Source of the DNA: Phycomyces blakesleeanus NRRL 1555(-)
Taxonomy: Eukaryota > Mucoromycota > Mucoromycetes > Mucorales > Phycomycetaceae
Direction: 5' to 3'
Length of the DNA: 64,000 nucleotides
Assembly (NCBI RefSeq): GCF_001638985.1
Contig: NW_017265148.1
Coordinates: 248,001-312,000 of the forward strand
The first letter of the stretch is position 1. The number at the start of each line of letters is the position of its first letter. Of this stretch, positions 12,119-24,178 are shown piece by piece. The notes beneath the pieces were generated by a model. The model had not been told where the DNA came from and did not search any database. It saw only the letters and a list, made by a program, of their open reading frames with translations. Position numbers and translations under genes: made by a program.

Positions 12119-12608
12119 TTTTTTTTTTCTTGTAATACATTATTTTTTTTCAAATTGTCTTAACATATTTTATCCTCCCAGCAAAAAGTTTAGATATTTT
12201 TCTCTCTTTTACCTCTGACTTTTAATAGTCATCAATTGCAATCTACATTTACTAAAAATGTAAAATCTGTAGTTAAAATGTACTTTTGTCTATCAGGAGA
12301 TTTAATTTTAGGTGGTCAATCTGCTTTTTGTCAACCTTTTCAAAAAACAGAGATTTTCTAGTTTCAAATTGGATTTTTGGTGATTTTTTAATTATTATAG
12401 ACCAAAAACAAAGTCACAAATACAAAAAACCGCCCCTATTTGTCGTAGTGATAAATTTCCTGATTTTATGCCATTTCTTCAAGGCATCAATTGTTTGCTA
12501 CTTTGTACTGTATTTTTTTATGTAAGATGGAGAGAAAGAAGTATTATATGACTTTGTTGGCAATAAATTCTATTAGTTATTAAGGAGAAAGATAAAAACA
12601 GTATCGTA

Positions 12609-15467
12609 CAGTGGTCCCTCGATAATTTCACGCCCCTTTAATTTCACGCTTCGATAATTTCAAGGCTCTGAAGACCCAACTCGAAAAATAGGGCTTAACT
12701 TTCACGATTCTCGTTAATTTCACTTTCACGAAATTTTTTGGCCTTGAATCCTTAAAGAAAAAAAATTAGCCAATCAGACGAGAGCAATATAGTTACAGCT
12801 TGGTTTAAATTTTTTTAATTCTAGCTTTTCATGATTTTGTAATTGACATCAATGTCAAGTGCGTTAAGTTTTCATGCCAAACACTGGGTTATCAAGTTGT
12901 CATCTTACTTTTTTTAAAATTTTTTTTTTCATTTTTTTTTTCAGAAATAAAATAAAACTATATGTGCTATATTTTGATTAAGTTTCATTTATTAATTGTT
13001 TAGTAAAGATTATTCACTTGAAAAATATAAATATAATTCTAATTTGTTTGTTATAAAAGTTTTTATTGTAGATTTTATTATTTCTATCTGTCATTACTAT
13101 TTATTGTTATTTGCAATTGTTACTATTTACAAACATATTACGAAATCAAGCTTTGACTGTACTTGGCTGCTAACTTTTTTTTTCTATTTTTAAATGAAGA
13201 AAAATATATTTCTTATAGAAAATTGTTTTTATTTTATTTGAAAAAGAATAAATTTTAAAAAGACTTAAAGAAGCTGGTTACTTTAGTTTGCTTTGAGTTC
13301 GCGGTTTTCTGGAACTTGTTTCTAAGGCCTTCAACCTTACTGACGAAGTCTCTGTCAATATCCTCGTCTTCCAAGATATCCAAAAGCGTGCAAACACACT
13401 CAAACTTTTCCGAAGCAGAATAAGTTCTCTTGAAAGGAACTGCTGATTCCACTTCAGCAATTTCTTCATTGCTGTTGTTGTTGGCTGCATTGTCGTCTGC
13501 GTCATACTCTTTCATGACAATGTCAGCGATCTCATTCTCATTGATCACTCTATGAGTGCATTGTCTCTCATAGAGTGGATCTGATTCGCTGGTCGGACAA
13601 TCTTCAAGAGACAGAAGATCTGATCCGGCAATCTTGTCTAGGGTTTCTTCCAAGCCCTCAACCAGAACCTTTTCAGCCAGACTTTGCTGAATCATAGCCT
13701 GATTTACATCTATAAATTATATTTAGAATATTAAGAAAGTGGAATTGAAAGATTATAGTACTATTATAACCAATAAATTGTTTTACTAATACCTTCACTA
13801 TCTTTGTCTTCAATGAAGTGAAAGATTGTTGCATTCCAGCAGTTCTCAATAGTCTTTGCTGAGACAGATTCCCAAGCCTCTCTTATCCATTTCATGGCCC
13901 ACAATTGATCAATTTCAAAGATTTTATCAATGGCCCCAATCTTATTTTGTTGGTCATTTTGAATCATGCCAATATACTGATATGCCTTGGCATACTGTTT
14001 ACGCTTGAAATAAGCCTTAAAAGCCCAAATGATACCACCATCCAATGGCTGAAGATGGGACGTGGTGTTTGGAGGCAGAAAAAGAAGCTCAACATTTGTA
14101 GGCGCATAATCTACTATATGGCCAGAGAAATTATCAAGGATCAAAAGCACTTTGCAGTTTTGCGCTTTCATTGAACGATCAAAGCGATGGAGGAAAACAT
14201 GGAAGATTGATCGTGTCATCCAGTCATTACTGTTGTAATGATACATAGAAAATCCATGATCTACTGCCTCTTGTTTTTTGTTGTTTTTGTTAAAACAGTT
14301 TGGTCTTCTTGCATGACCAATCATCAATATGTCAGACCACTTGTCTGTTCCATCGGCATTGCACAAAAGGCCTACTGTAAGCCGCTTCTTATTTTCCTTC
14401 CAACCAGAAAATTTCTGGCAGGAAATCGTTGTTCTTGGTGGGGCGGCATAGAAAAGTACTGTTTCATCAAAGTTATAGATGTCACAAGCACTATAAGCCT
14501 CTATCTTCTCTTTGATAGCAGCCTTGTCAATCTGAAGCGACTCTATGTCTGTTGAACCAGCCTCACCATGAATTCGATTCATCTTGATATAATGACGCTT
14601 TCCAAACTTCTCCATCCAGCCTTGAGAAGCATTAAAATCTTTAACGCCTATTCTTTCAGCAAAAATAGTAGCTTTAGTCTTAATCAATTCCCAAGTGATG
14701 GGAATCTGATTATTTTCAGCAATGTTGATCCAAAGAATCACTGCTTCTTCGATTTTCTATAGTTATGTGACAATATAATAAGATTAATTTTATTTTTTAT
14801 ATAGAGCAAAAATGCATAATGTTGAGATATATTACATACAGGCCATTTTCCCTTTCTAACACGCTTTCTGTTCTTTACGTTGGCTTGCATTATCAAGCCC
14901 TGGTCTCCTCTCTTCAAAATCTTCGAGATTGTAGAAGCATCAGGAGCTTTCTGAAGGCCAAAGGTTTTCTTTGCCCAGTCAGCCAATTGAGGGTTACTCA
15001 TAGACAGCTTTTTCTTTTTCATATCGCAAATCTCAAGATGATTTGCAATATTAAGCAAAACGTTTTTTTTGGTCATATTTATTGTTTAGTTCTGGATTTG
15101 ATAGATTTTATTAAAGTATCAAAAAAATTAAAAATGATATTAGATAAGCATTATATAATAAGCTAAAAGCATACCGAGAAGCTGTTATTATTTGATTGAA
15201 TAAGAATTTGAAACAATAATTGGTTACGAGACAGAGGGGGTAGAAAACAGTAATGCAGCCAGGGGTTATATTTAACTAGAATGAATTTAAACAGAGGATT
15301 GAATCATATCGAATCATTACTTGATATATTTTTTTTCTATTAAAGAATAATGTAAACTCCGCCCATAGTTGGCGGAAAATATATACTCCGAACTCGTTAA
15401 TTTCACTCTTCGATAATTTCAAGGCATCTGGCCTTCCCTAGGCCTTGAAATTATCGAGGGACTACTG
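12609..15467 (-). mobile_element. pogo/Tigger-type DNA transposon, apparently intact
   Basis: Flanked by TA on both sides (12607-12608 and 15468-15469), as for the Tc1/mariner superfamily. Terminal inverted repeats start CAGTGGTCCCTCGATAATTT and CAGTAGTCCCTCGATAATTT. Further copies of the motif CGATAATTTCA lie just inside both ends. The 2.86-kb element carries one three-exon transposase gene on the minus strand with no frame damage. The non-coding part between the gene's stop and the left end also contains a 27-bp match to the end of a different MITE near 13137-13164. Confidence 0.92.
13255..15076 (-). CDS. pogo/Tigger-type DDD transposase, three exons
   Basis: A transposase with CENP-B-like DNA-binding helices that should bind the element's inverted repeats and insert it at TA. 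Exons are 15076-14840, 14756-13793 and 13709-13255. Both introns are 83 bp, phases 0 and 1, and the spliced frame is 551 residues. The N-terminal helix-turn-helix (NPQLADWAKKTFGLQKAPD) is followed by the second CENP-B-type domain beginning KIEEAVILWINIAENNQIPI. The catalytic core shows YNFDETVL, LLILDNFSGH and LPPNTTSHLQPLDGG, supplying all three acidic residues. The C-terminus is acidic and Ser-rich and ends TKVTSFFKSF. Start, stop and phases are all consistent, so this copy could be active. Confidence 0.92.
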
Positions 15468-15469
15468 TA

Positions 15470-15972
15470 TTACATATAAAAAAGTGAGGATTCAGGCAAT
15501 CAGAGCCATACGTTAATCAATCAAAATTTGATCGTCGATATTACAATTTTAGTCCAATAGTATCGCGTTCTGAATTAAAATTTGATCGATCAATCTGGCT
15601 GAGTACCCCCATTGTTTTTTCTCTTTCTTTCTTGTTGTTGTTGTAATTCCCATTGACTTGCCTATATGGCACATTGCGCAAGGACTAGAAAAAATAAGCC
15701 TCCTCAAGTAAAATCGTTTCACTTTGAGGCCTCTCTTATAGCCGTAACACTATATATAAATATAAAATGCTTGGTGATACCAATGGTGATTTTTGGAAAG
15801 CGACATAAGTATTTTTATTATAATAAAAATTAACTCGGGCCTATAAAAGATTATTATCAGGGATCCTACAGGACCGACGTTTCTATTCAACTGGACTATG
15901 CCCGGGGGCCCGGTTTCTTTCTCTGGTTTTTTAGGACAAAATAGTGCGCCCTAGAAAATACAATATATTCAT
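15470..15972. other. Intergenic, no gene seen
   Basis: AT-rich sequence between the pogo element and the following MITE. No open frame, RNA or repeat is supportable. Confidence 0.5.
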
Positions 15973-15974
15973 TA

Positions 15975-16466
15975 GGGGGTTTCACCAGCTTTGAATGTTG
16001 ACTGTTGGATATAGCGGTAGTTTAATTCGGAAAATGATTGGCTGTAACGAATCTTCAAAAAATGAAAAACGAGCATCCAAGCATCTAAAAAAATAGTTTG
16101 ATACTCTAGATGTCGTGACTTAGCCAAAATTTTGTAAATTTTGTACTTTATGTACGATTGATAGCGAAGTTCATATAGAAGCAAAGTCAAAAATAAAACA
16201 TAATTAATCTATATAAAAGTAGTTATCTTGATATCAAATTATAGAAGTCTAACTTACTTGTGAGGAATTTGGGCATAGGCACTATATTTATGGGTACTCT
16301 AATCAAGCGTATTGTACATATGAATTTTGTTGTATATGAGAGAAAACATATCAACCAAGGGTCATTAGGGGGTTTCACCAGTCTTTTTTTGATACTTATT
16401 ATTATTGGCTAGTGCTTAAACTACCGCTATATTCAACAGTCAACATCCAAAGCTGGTGAAACCCCC
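15975..16466. mobile_element. MITE with about 50-bp terminal inverted repeats and TA flanks
   Basis: The ends GGGGGTTTCACCAGCTTTGA and its inverse flank a 492-bp non-coding element. The inverted repeat extends about 50 bp to the motif ATAGCGGTAGTTTAA. TA dinucleotides at 15973-15974 and 16467-16468 fit a Tc1/mariner-type duplication. A second outward copy of the left end (TAGGGGGTTTCACCAG) lies inside at 16366-16381, pointing to a nested or rearranged element. No transposase is present; the mobilising element is unknown. Confidence 0.8.
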
Positions 16467-16468
16467 TA

Positions 16469-16978
16469 TTGTATGCATTGGCTTACTACCTTGTCCTTAC
16501 ACTTTATGTTCATCAATGTTTCCCCGGGCACCTAACTCTCATTGTTCTAGGAAACACAGCCTCTCTTTGGTCAGTTTAATAATGGAATGTTGTGTATTCA
16601 ATTAATAGCCCTAGTTTTAGACTGGGTCAATATCATTAGTCAATTATGCAGATTATACGTAGTTGCTTTCGTTAGATTGTGATGCAATCTTGTCAAATAT
16701 TTTACTATTCATTGGTCTTATGTGTATTGTGCATTTCTCTTTCTTTCAGCTATTGTATCTATATAACTCTGTATCCTTAAGGACCAGATAGAGTTATTCA
16801 ACGCAGTAAGAAAGTCACAATTTTAGTCTGGGAGAATCAAAATTTCTCCCACCAGAAAAATGTCATCTCTCTAGAATTAGCGCTTTATGTTACATATAAA
16901 AGCCCTTTATAATTTTCTTTTCTTTTTTCTTTTTTTTTTGCTTCTTCTTCTCTTACATTTTTTTCTGTGATTTTAAAA
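16469..16978. other. Upstream region of the intron-rich gene
   Basis: No gene seen. It ends in a T/C-rich stretch (about 16918-16970) directly before the ATG at 16979, as expected for a fungal 5' untranslated region. Confidence 0.4.
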
Positions 16979-17552
16979 ATGTCTCGAGGTAATTTAATTA
17001 TATATATATATATTTTAAATGACAGTAATAATAATATAAGCTATAGAGAAATTTATGCCTGATGTAAATAGGAAGCTCAGTCGGGCTGCACACTTGTTCT
17101 TGAATGCTCTTGAAGTCTGTAAGTAATGTATATAAAAATATAAAGATATATATTATAACAGTGTTGCATAGCTGATGAAAGAGAAATTGCCCACGTCATG
17201 GATAAGATTCTCTCTGTTTACAGAGACAAGGTTTCTAAAGAGCTACAAGGTATATCTTAAAATTATTTTATTATTTTAAAGCATCTTCAGCTGTCCACTT
17301 TATCTCCACTTTTACATTAAATTTAAAGATTTAGCTAAAGTTTGTCCTCTCAGCAGTTCGATTAAATTCACTTTAAATATAAAAGACAGTCCCTTTTCTT
17401 TATCTTCCTATTAAATTTAATAGAAAGATAAAATTTATTTAAAGAAAAAAATAAATCGAACTGCTGAGAAAATTGATTTTTTCTTTAGCTAAAGTAGCAG
17501 TGTTTAACTTTAGATAAATTAAAAGTTCTCCCACTGCTGAAGATGCTCTTAT

Positions 17553-17583
<31 letters not shown>

Positions 17584-19091
17584 AATTTAAATTTAAATTT
17601 AAATATTATTATTTTTTAAGGCGATTTGTTGATCGAGCCCAAGCCCTGCCCGGAATTGCCTGACGCAGTAAATGCCTGTGTTGAGATTGCCAAAGATGTA
17701 CAACGTCCTCCTCCTGTTATTGCAACAGGTACTTCTTTAATTTCTTTATATTTTTATATTTTTATCATGTTATATGATTATAATTTTAACAAAACATCTA
17801 ATTAATTCCAAAAGAAAAACATACAAGACTTAAGCGTAAAGCAAAAGATGTCCAAACCAGTCCACCAAAGATACCAAAAACTAAGGTATTTTTCTTTAAT
17901 ATATATATATATGTATACAATTTTTATTCATTTTGTCTTGTTTTGTTCTGTTTCAAAGCACGTGCCGTCTAAGGACTCATATAAAGAAAAGCAAGTTTCT
18001 GTATTGGATCAGCAGGAAGACTCTGGTAATATATATACATATATACACATTATTCGTTTATTAATTTTATTCTTTAAATATTTCTTTATAGATTCGGAGT
18101 CTGCCAAAACGAACTACGAATCTGGTGGTAAGTTACCTGCTGAAATTATACATACTTTTTTTTTGTCTTTAGTTATTTAAATAACGTTTTTAGATGAAGG
18201 CATCCTCAACTACAAAGGGTACCCTCATAAAAAGGTTTTATCGAGCTTAACAACAATGCAAAAAAATTATTGATAGTGCTTGTCAAGATAAAAATAATAT
18301 ACATTTAGTTATTCATGATTCTAATTAACACACCTATATATACATATATATATATTATTGAATTGATAGACTGGGTATTTCACTTAACTTCAGTAAAGAA
18401 AAGATTTCAGGATGAATTCAATGGTAGAATACATCATTTGAAAAAGGCAGAAACATATCTTGGGGTAACCACTCTGTCATTGGTTAAAGAATTGAATGAG
18501 TTGGATCTCAAAGACAGCATTAGACTTGGAAGGTTAGCTCTGACCAACCTTATCAACTCAGACAATATAAGCTATGCTTTGGATGTTGCAAAGCTGGTTT
18601 CAGATGTAAATCTGGTTACTTGCATTTCCAGAATTAAAGTTTTGAAAAACATTAAAACGACAGTTCAAGCAATGAGTGTCCTACTCAAAGGTAAATCACT
18701 AATCTTCTTTATTTTTAAAGAAAAACTAATGAAATTATTATTATTATTATTTCTAAAAAAAGGGTTCCAACATTATGCCAAATGAGAAGAGTTTGAAGAA
18801 ATTCATTTCATTTCACCGAGCTGGAAAAGTGTTGCTCAAATGCAACCAGGCCTTAAAGTCTGATATTCTACTGCTCTATCCAGATATCATGTCATATGAT
18901 ATGCTCATGAATGTTAGTACAGCCATGGATATAAACATGTCAATAACTCTAACACATATATATTTATTTATTTATAGATGAGCAAGAAATGTTCTGTAGT
19001 TTTGGTAACCTTTCTTGAAAAATTTCCTGAAAGTATAGATGCTAACTTGTTACCAAACATGGTACATGATAAACTGATTAGAAATCCTTAA
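16979..19091 (+). CDS. Intron-rich gene of unknown function, frame break late in the gene
   Basis: Not recognised. Tiny exons can be read with matching phases: 16979-16988, 17047-17118, 17172-17249, 17621-17728, 17815-17885, 17959-18025, 18092-18127, 18194-18234 and 18399-18690. They give about 258 residues starting MSREKFMPDVNRKL. The first part is helical and charged, the middle is Lys/Pro-rich and hydrophilic, and the last large exon is helical (LGRLALTNLINSDNISYALD). The next coding block (18763-18918, then 18979-19091, ending LLPNMVHDKLIRNP) clearly continues the gene, but the junction at 18690/18763 is out of phase by one base. There may be an unseen exon or a real frameshift. The stop falls five bases before the left terminus of MULE2, so the original 3' end may have been displaced. 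Host gene or old element gene: undecided. Confidence 0.5.
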
Positions 19092-19539
19092 TTAATCGTA
19101 AATCTTAGGAAACAGGGGGTTTTTGGATGATGGGGACACACTGTAGAAAAAAAAGTGCAAGTACTCGCAGAAATAATTGCATATCTGCAAAATCCGTGTA
19201 ACTTTGTAAAAATCATATCAATCTTACTAAATTTAGAGTGTTCTAAGCTCCTTTTAGAAGCTGTGGACCCGCGATTAATCTTTTTTTCATGTGTTAAACT
19301 CAGACGTCTATTTTAAGTGAGAAAAAAAAGACAACTGTTCTTTTTTGTTTACAATTTTGATCAAGGTTACAAATATAGCCAATCAATCAGATATACTGTT
19401 AATTCGGATTTTCTGGTGATGTGCAATTTTAAATAAAATGATAATGACAATCAACTTCATTGAGTAATATCTGAATAAGACGAAAGGTTTATATACATTT
19501 ATTAAAAAGAAAGAGAGAAAAAAAAAGAAGAAGAAAAAA

Positions 19540-22500
19540 CTACTGGTTGTGGGTCGGCGAGGGCCAGACGATATGTCTAATGGCCCTGTCCTTAGTATCA
19601 TGGATGAGGCCAGCCATCCCCTTGAAGGACTTCACGTCCACTATCCTCATCTCGCCCTGTGAGCGGTTGCTCGACACAGGGAAGAGCATGCCCGGCAAGG
19701 GCCTGACGTCGGAAAGACTCTCAGTGGCTGCAAAGAGCCTGGTCACTCCTTTGACAGTGTGGGAAAAAAATTTGCAGACAAATCCATAACTTTCAAAAAA
19801 CATAATTAAATTATGATTAATATCAACTTTTAACAATGTAGAATATAACTAACAACACTTACTTCCACATATGTTTGAGCACAACAAGATTGTTAGCTCG
19901 AACATGTCTACTGTCAAAGGAGGACTGGACTCTGTAAACCACCGAGTCTTTCCACATCTTCGTGGTGCAAACCACTAAGTCTTGTTCCTCGAAGGAGGGA
20001 ACTCCTTCTCCTGCCCAGAAAGGCAACAACTGTTGGACAAGGTCCTCCCATTCCATGCCAATGGTGTTGGCCAACTCGGCCATGCTATACCTGGTTGGAC
20101 AGGACCACAGCTGAGGACCAGCAACATTATCACTTGCAACCTCGAAGTTGCTGGTCCTTCTGTCAGCTGGTCCTGTCCTGGCTGGACGGTTGCTGCAGCA
20201 GTGGCTGATGGCCGCCATCCAGAAAAGAACATTTTCCATGTTTTTTCCAGGCTCCTTCCTGGACTTGATCGCAGATGTATAGGCACCGATCATGCGTTCT
20301 ATTGGACGGCAGCTGTAAGCCTGCAAAGGGCCCATTTCCCGCAACATGAAACCAAGATGAACCAGCATGTGCTGGTTCATCACGAATATGTTGGATTTCA
20401 GCTTACTGTCCAAAATCTTGCACCTCAGGAAGGAGTGCCAGCGGCCAATTGCCCTATAAAACTCATTAAAAACCGGATAGAAATATATATCTAAGCAACT
20501 TACTGCTCCACAGCAACAATGTTGCTGGCGGTGATGCTCCATTGTTGAACAATGGAGCACACCAGCACCAGGTCTCTCACGGCCTGCTTTGCATCTGCAA
20601 AGCAGAGGTGATTGATTACCACAGTTGGTACAATGAACAAGAGGAAGTCCATCCAATTGACGGCCTTCCTCTTGCCATTCGATTCCTTCATTGACCTCCA
20701 CGTACCAGTAAATACCATTGGTATATCTGCCCTGGATGTGCTGACTGCTTTTCGATGTCATCTAGGCTAACATCCAGGGCAAAGGGGTACTCAAGTCGTT
20801 GCAGGCGTTCTTGGAGGTGCATTCCATGGGATTTTCTGCCCGGGCCTGCAGTCCCAGGGCAGAATTTGCCACCAAGGGCTTGATAGAGCTGATGCCCTGT
20901 TCCATGACCTAGGAGGTGCATCTCGTCCTGACCGAAGAAAGCAGAACTGGTGAGTGTGGGTAACTCTGCAAAGGCATTGTATCTCCCACCACCAGGTCTC
21001 TAAAATGATGTTAGTGGTTTTTTTTTGATATTTCATAACTTACGCTTCCTTTGGCTCTGCAAATGCTCCCTACGTCCCTCATGGGGGCAGGACCCTCGCT
21101 CTCCAGGAAGCACATGGTCTTGGCAATGCTTTCACCATGCGCAAAACAATGGCAGCAGCCGTATTGTACATTGTGATGCATAAGGTTCATCAAGTCAGAG
21201 ACAGCTGGAGTATCTCCAGTTGCCATGACAAGATGAACCTTACGCACCACATACTGGTCTCCGTCCCAGCACTTCACTCCACTTGTCTGCAAGGATTGCA
21301 GGTCAGCAAGGATGGGCTCCAAAAATGAAGCAATGTTCTTTGGGTGCTTAGGTCCTGGGATGATGGCCAGCTGCATCATGTTACCCTTCTTGTACCTAAA
21401 TATATTATATTAGTATATATAAATATACATCTAAATCAATGTGTTTTATTTACCTTTTGGCAGGGTTGATATTCATGTTAATAACATGAATGATGCTAGC
21501 TGACATGGCGGCGTCCTTGAAGGGGTTGAACTGGTCAACAAACATAGACACCACCATGTCACTCTGGACAACAATCCCACCTGCGAGCAGTCTATGGATA
21601 CCATCTCCATCAAGGATATCCTTATGGACATTCGATTGGCCACCAGCCAAAACCTCCATGCCATAGGCGATCTTTGCCCATTCTTCAGGGTGAGCTAACT
21701 TGAAGCGTAATTGCTCCGAGAGAGACACTACCTGGTATGTCTGTACAGGTGATATAGTGCCTCTCTCACACTGGTACCGCGGTCCATTGCAGTGAGGGCA
21801 CACCTCATTCTCAACGATTGAGTTTCCAGGCTCGACATTGGAGAAACAAAAGCACCCACTGGCATACATGTCATATATCTGTGCCTTGACTGTGTATTCT
21901 TGCTTGAGCAAGGTATTCACCTTGTAATATGACAGAAGTGAATCCGTTTTAGCTAATACAATAGTAAGTATATGTGATATAGTAGATATGTGATAGTAAT
22001 AAACTTACGGGATTCACGTTCTGTCATGTACTTGTTTACGATCTTGACAGACTGATTGTAGATTTCACAAGAAACACTGTTCTCAAAAAACAAGGAGAGC
22101 AACTCCAGACTAACGGCCTCAGCACTGCTGTTGGGAGTGTACATTGGTACAAACTAGTCATACTCAATGTCAGCCTGCTCTGGTTCAGCTTGGGCCATTC
22201 CTTGGTTTTGGACACGTGTGAATCCAGGACCATTCTCTAATATATTTACACAGTTAATATTTAACATAAACATAATCATATGTAATAATGTTATTATTAA
22301 CATTTTCTTTTAATTGTTCTTACCAGAGGTGTACTCCACCTCAACATTGCTGGATTTGGCTTCCATAGGAGAAGCGTCCTCTTCATCCGCCTCAACGTTG
22401 TTAGTGGCAGCAGCCAAGAAACCATCAAAGTCAATTGAATCATTGACAGAGGCTTTATCATTGATATCCATCATGTCGTAAGCTGGATAAGTGACATTGA

Positions 22501-22600
22501 TATCCATTTGAGTGGGTTGTTGCTCAAAGAAGGAATTGGCAAGCATATAACTGCTTGTTTCGTTTTTGGTAATAGAGTTAAGTAAGTCGTTAATGTTCAT
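19540..22600 (-). pseudogene. Tnp2-type transposase of CACTA element 3, multi-exon, broken
   Basis: A divergent tnp2 gene read from 22600 leftwards through several exons with short introns. The first exon is acidic (MNINDLLNSITKNETSSYML). Later blocks show the zinc ribbon (CPHCNGPRY), SEQLRFKLAHPEEW, SMFVDQFNPF, IIPGPKHPKNIASF, MATGDTPAVSDLM with CCHC, GQDEMHLLGHG, and a tail ending MRIVDVKSFKGMAGLI and HIVWPSPTHNQ. Damage: an in-frame TAG near 22158 after QADIEYD, and a one-base loss near 20755 that throws DDIEK out of frame with the following DIPMVFTGTW block. The three expected acidic positions are still visible. It is too divergent from the copies at 9965 and 59518 to be the same element family. 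Confidence 0.8.
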
Positions 22601-22749
22601 TTTGAATTGTTGTTTTGTATTTTAAAAAAATAGGGGTGTAAGGTCGAAAAAACCACTTGGGATGTGATATTAATTTTTATTCCATCAGTTGACAGTGAAA
22701 AATTACAAGTGTGCTAATTATCATGAAATTTTTTTTAAAGGGATTCTAG

Positions 22750-23140
22750 TGTTATATTTTTAGAAAAGAAAGAAAAACAAAGTGCAGACGAGAAGTATAG
22801 TGAGACTTTGTTTATTGATGAAAAGAGAGATGATCTTCTATTGCTATTTGCTATGTGAGTATATATAGCCATTGCGTGTGTATTTAGGATAATGATATGA
22901 GTATATCATGTGATGTCTGTTTTTTTATATCATAGATAATATATTGTTAAGTTATTACCCACACTCTTGTTTGAGTGATTAGTGATGTTGACTAAGGTGT
23001 ATGACCTTGTTATTGGTATATTCTTTATTTAATGATAGTGTGAGAAATAATGTATGATTGATACTGGTCGCTTATTCAATATGTCTTTGTCTTATTGTCT
23101 GTGTGCTCTATTTGAATCTACAATTATATTGGATACAACA
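22750..23140 (+). mobile_element. Solo LTR, family B (391 bp), copy 1
   Basis: It starts TGTTATATTTTTAG and ends GGATACAACA. It is flanked by the 5-bp duplication TCTAG (22745-22749 and 23141-23145). It is the same length as the copy at 39306-39696 and differs from it at 10 positions by my reading. It sits in the presumed bidirectional promoter between tnp2 and ORF-B of CACTA element 3. No internal retrotransposon region remains. Confidence 0.9.
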
Positions 23141-23275
23141 TCTAGCTTTTTGTTTTTTATTTTTCAGTTTTTCTTGTTACTTTTGTTTAACTTTGTTTTT
23201 TTTATATTTTACATCTTCTTTACAGTTCTAAAAATGTCATTGCTCGACATTGTGCAATTAAACCTTTGACTGGTG

Positions 23276-23776
23276 ATGCTGGAGACAGCATATGTCCAGC
23301 TTGAGGCCAGGTTTGAGGCCAGGTTTGAGGGCAGTGAGGCCGCCACTGAACAGCCCGTCTGAGATAACCCTCCTGATGTGAACTGTTTGCAGCCGGTTGT
23401 TGGTGGCAACACCATCCCACGCCCTTCCCCCCAAGGACAACCTAACAGTTGGGTACTCTCAACCCAAAGTGTTACTGCAGCCCTGGTATTACATTTTACC
23501 AGGGGTAACACCAAAGAAGCTTGGCTTCTTTACAGTGCCATTGGCAGACTTGCTTGCCAGCTTGTACAGGTAACAATGTCATGCTACCATACAAATGGTA
23601 TAGTTATACCATTGTGGGGTAGTCTTGCACCTAACCAGAGAAACATCCTGGTTAGAAACCTTGAGGAGAGAGCAGCCAGAAGAACTATTGCTCTTGATAG
23701 GTTTGAGAATTTCTGGGTGTCTATCTTTGTGTTTTCTCAGAGATGGAGAACTGCTGTCTCCAGTGGAAGACAGTAA
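23276..23776 (+). pseudogene. Divergent second ORF (ORF-B) of CACTA element 3
   Basis: Reads MLETAYVQLEARFEARFEGS, then a TGA after TEQPV, then an open frame to 23776 containing WVLSTQSVTAALVLHFTRGN and ending RWRTAVSSGRQ. It points away from tnp2, as the ORF at 58690-59285 does in element 2, with a weakly similar Trp/Arg-rich C-terminus. It may play the TnpA-like DNA-binding part, but that is only positional inference. The function is not recognised. Confidence 0.5.
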
Positions 23777-24178
23777 TAAAACATAAGTTACTTTTAAATA
23801 TAAAGTCATTTATAAGATCATAACTAATACAAATCAATTGTTTTGCTTTGTTTGTTTGTTTTTTATTTTATTATAGTAGACAATACTGAACTTTATAAGT
23901 GACATTTATAAAAAACATAATAAAAATACTTTTTTAAAAAAAATTGTTATCAAGTAGAAAGTAATTTGGTATATGCCTTGTATATTTCTTCTACTGCCAT
24001 TTGTTTGTTTGTTTGTTTGTTTTGTTTTGTTTCTTTTTATTTTTTTTCATTTTTTTGTTTTTTATTTTTTATTTTTTTTATATTTTTTTTATTTTTTTAT
24101 TTTTTTATTTTTTATTTTTTTGTGTATTCCAGGGATCAAAAAACGTAAATCTTAGGGGACAGGGGGTTTTTGGATGAT

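Larger units (their letters stand above)
9292..12450 (+). mobile_element. CACTA (En/Spm-like) DNA transposon 1, internally deleted
   Basis: It begins CACTACACCAAAAAAATAGG and ends with the inverse of CACTACGACAAATAGGGGCG, the terminal signature of CACTA elements. The flanks share the 4-bp repeat ATAA; a 3-bp duplication, usual for this superfamily, does not fit. The left subterminal region contains at least five copies of TTTTATTGG between 9600 and 9790, plausible transposase binding repeats. It carries a tnp2 gene lacking its 5' part. Comparison with the copy at 58056-62861 indicates an internal deletion that removed the N-terminus of tnp2 and most of the divergent second ORF. Confidence 0.8.

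Noticed and set aside
23961..24155. Phe-rich open frames with apparent membrane segments
   Set aside because: They translate a T-homopolymer-like stretch; no biological support.
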